A stretch of DNA of 43,842 nucleotides from Bacteroidota bacterium (lineage in GTDB: Bacteria; Bacteroidota; Bacteroidia; NS11-12g; UBA9320). The first letter of the stretch is position 1; each line of letters opens with the position of its first letter. A program made the position numbers and the translations under genes. The DNA lies in NCBI GenBank assembly GCA_018700895.1, contig JABIUV010000010.1, positions 1 through 43,842 of the forward strand. The letters are read 5' to 3'. The notes below the pieces were generated by a model that worked only from the letters and a program-made list of their open reading frames with translations, had not been told where the DNA came from and did not search any database. Shown one piece after another: positions 41,953 to 43,842 of the stretch.

Positions 41953-43842
41953 GTGCTCGAATCTTTACTCAAAAAATACTGGGGTTACGACTCATTTAGG
42001 CCATTGCAACGCGATATCATCGTGTCTGTGATGCAGGGAGATGACACCCTAGTTCTGTTGCCTACTGGCGGTGGTAAGAGTATATGCTATCAGCTGCCTG
42101 CTGTAGCTCAGGACGGTGTTTGTTTCGTGTTTAGTCCACTCATTGCATTAATGAAAGATCAGGTGGATAATCTACTGAAACGCGGAATATCAGCTGTGGC
42201 ACTCCATAGCGGAATGACCAGCCGTGAGATTGATACCGAGATGCAAAACACCCTAAACGGAAAGTACAAACTGGTTTACCTCAGTCCGGAGAGAGCTACT
42301 ACCAAGGTGTTTAGAAACTACCTGGTAAATATTCCCGTGAGTTTTTTTGTGGTAGATGAGGCACACTGTATCTCGCAGTGGGGACATAATTTTAGGCCGG
42401 AGTACCTCCGACTAGGTGAGTTAAGAGACCTTGTGCCGAAAGCCGCATTTATCGCAGTAACTGCCACAGCTACACAAACAGTGGAGCAAGATATCAAAAC
42501 CTATTTGCGGTTTACCGACAAATTAAGTTCATATCGTAAATCATTCAGTAGGGATAATTTGAGTTACCTCGTGCTGAGAGATCATAATAAGTTACAGCGT
42601 ATAAACAACGTACTCAAAAAACTACAAGGCACGTGTATCGTATATGCTAATACCCGACGTAAGTGTGAGGAGATATGTCGTTCGCTGGTGCAAAATGGAA
42701 TTTCGGCGGCGTATTACCATGGTGGCTTGACCAATGAGAGACGAACAGCTATACAACAAGATTGGATAGATAACAGAATACGAATAGTGGTGTGTACCAA
42801 TGCTTTTGGTATGGGGATAGACAAACCCGATGTACGAGCAGTCATTCATTATGAGCGGCCAGATAGTCCAGAGGCATATTATCAGGAAGCAGGAAGAGCA
42901 GGTAGAGATGGAAAGGAAGCTTATTGCTTGTTGCTAAGTGACGGGGCTAGCCAAGACGACCACTGGAGTAGTTTTCCGCTCTTACAACAGGTAGAACATA
43001 CCTTACATTGTTTATATAATTACCATCAAATAGCTTTTACGGCGGGTAAAGGGATTACCTACCCTTTTGATATACTGGCCTTTGCACATAATTTTAAGCT
43101 AAGTGCTTGGCAGGTAGTGAATTGTCTTAAGGTGTTGTACGCCTTGGGTTTTTTAAAACTCAATGAGCAAAGTTTGCAGTTGCCACGAGCACGATTTGTA
43201 GTGCAGCAGGATGAACTTTACGCCTATCAAGTAAAGCACAAGGTGCAGGATATGTTTATCAAATTGTTGCTTCGTTCGTACGGAGGAATGTTTGATCACT
43301 ATGCGGCGTTAAATTTCGGGGATTTAGCCAAGCGTCAGAAATGTAGCATATCCGACCTTAAGCGAGAGCTAAAGAAGCTAAATAATGATGGTATTATTGA
43401 CTATATAGAAGGAAACGATGGCAACTCTATAACGTACCTAAAGGAGAGACCTACTAAGGCCTATTTTGATAAAAAGCATTACTTATCGTTACGTGATAAA
43501 GAAGAATATCGCAAGGAGTATATGCTTGGTTATGAGTCTATTGATGTCACCTGCAGGGAGAATTATTTGCTCCAATATTTTGGTGAGACCAAAGAATATA
43601 CTTGTAGCAAGTGCGACGTCTGTAGGTTAGCTAAGAAAGTAAATTCTACAGGAGATCAAATTCCATTAATCATCGAAAAAATCAAAAAGTCAACAACGAA
43701 TAAAAATTTGGAATTGAGTGCAATAGTTTCGATGTTTGGCACGTTTGAAGAAAAGCAAATAATAGCTGTTGTGAAATGGCTGTTAGAAAATCAATACCTA
43801 ACCAAAATTAACCAATCCTACACTTGGAAAACAAACCAAGCG
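41953..43842 (+). CDS. recQ: ATP-dependent DNA helicase RecQ, 3' end off window
   Basis: 630 codons without a stop at the window edge. The start is GTG 41953, because a TAA at 41929 closes the frame upstream and no ATG precedes the family N-terminus. Visible are YWGYDSFRPLQRDIIVSVM (motif 0), LLPTGGGKSICYQLPA (Walker A), VVDEAHCISQWGHNFRPEY (DEAH plus the aromatic-rich loop), AVTATATQ, YYHGGLTNERRT, CTNAFGMGIDKPDVRAVIHY and YYQEAGRAGRDG. The zinc-binding RQC Cys residues are in VTCRENYLLQYFGETKEYTC and SKCDVC. RecQ unwinds DNA 3'-5' in recombination and fork repair. A possible HRDC domain would lie beyond the window. Confidence 0.95.
   Translation, partial: MLESLLKKYWGYDSFRPLQRDIIVSVMQGDDTLVLLPTGGGKSICYQLPAVAQDGVCFVFSPLIALMKDQVDNLLKRGISAVALHSGMTSREIDTEMQNTLNGKYKLVYLSPERATTKVFRNYLVNIPVSFFVVDEAHCISQWGHNFRPEYLRLGELRDLVPKAAFIAVTATATQTVEQDIKTYLRFTDKLSSYRKSFSRDNLSYLVLRDHNKLQRINNVLKKLQGTCIVYANTRRKCEEICRSLVQNGISAAYYHGGLTNERRTAIQQDWIDNRIRIVVCTNAFGMGIDKPDVRAVIHYERPDSPEAYYQEAGRAGRDGKEAYCLLLSDGASQDDHWSSFPLLQQVEHTLHCLYNYHQIAFTAGKGITYPFDILAFAHNFKLSAWQVVNCLKVLYALGFLKLNEQSLQLPRARFVVQQDELYAYQVKHKVQDMFIKLLLRSYGGMFDHYAALNFGDLAKRQKCSISDLKRELKKLNNDGIIDYIEGNDGNSITYLKERPTKAYFDKKHYLSLRDKEEYRKEYMLGYESIDVTCRENYLLQYFGETKEYTCSKCDVCRLAKKVNSTGDQIPLIIEKIKKSTTNKNLELSAIVSMFGTFEEKQIIAVVKWLLENQYLTKINQSYTWKTNQA

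Noticed and set aside
42622-42849. Minus-strand 75-codon frame inside recQ
   Set aside because: Lies wholly inside strongly conserved RecQ motifs and has no recognisable features.
1-43842. tRNA, rRNA, CRISPR arrays, insertion sequences and prophage genes
   Set aside because: I looked for cloverleaf-like arms, repeat-spacer patterns, transposase motifs and phage genes and saw none I could support.

Overview
The window looks like a gene-dense stretch of a Bacteroidota chromosome, probably a free-living Flavobacteriales- or Cytophagales-like organism. The reasons are several secreted proteins with Por/type IX (T9SS) C-terminal sorting domains, a DUF4249 protein, SecA with a C-terminal zinc tail, A-rich translation starts with few Shine-Dalgarno sites, and repeated TAnnTTTG promoter elements, the -7 box of the Bacteroidota housekeeping sigma factor. 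I saw no rRNA, tRNA, CRISPR array, insertion sequence or prophage gene.

Left part (1-16.3 kb): the 3' end of a DUF4249 gene; a saccharopine-dehydrogenase-like gene divergent from cytidine deaminase; a plus-strand operon fabG-tatC-rpiB-lipoprotein; and, facing it, a minus-strand operon secA - SPOR protein - arginine-deiminase-like - ctlX - comB. Divergent from secA is purD, followed by a small membrane protein, a membrane zinc peptidase, a thioredoxin-fold secreted protein and a small membrane-anchored protein.

Middle part (16.4-31.5 kb): a PAP2 phosphatase and an ArnT-like glycosyltransferase in an overlapping pair, a second GT-C-like membrane protein with a GNAT acetyltransferase, a Na/Pi-cotransporter-like protein, a T9SS cargo protein, a frameshifted DUF1569 gene, tryptophan 2,3-dioxygenase, three tandem outer-membrane-barrel-like genes, a large T9SS beta-propeller-like protein, and an aquaporin overlapping a thioredoxin-type arsenate reductase-like gene.

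Right part (31.6-43.8 kb): a decayed SIMPL-domain gene whose two ends flank a self-contained CAP-domain gene; a BamA/TamA-like barrel; a short T9SS protein; a 1360-codon reading frame in which a complete MutS runs without a stop into a secreted subtilisin-like protease with a T9SS domain; a TrmH-family RNA methyltransferase followed by a protein with a caspase-like His/Cys pair; and the start of recQ, which runs off the window.

The most unusual items are the MutS-protease fusion, the interrupted SIMPL gene, the caspase-like protein and a recurring TAnnTTTG-N4-ATG arrangement that suggests leaderless mRNAs. All family assignments come from reading translated sequence and remembered family features; no database search was run.
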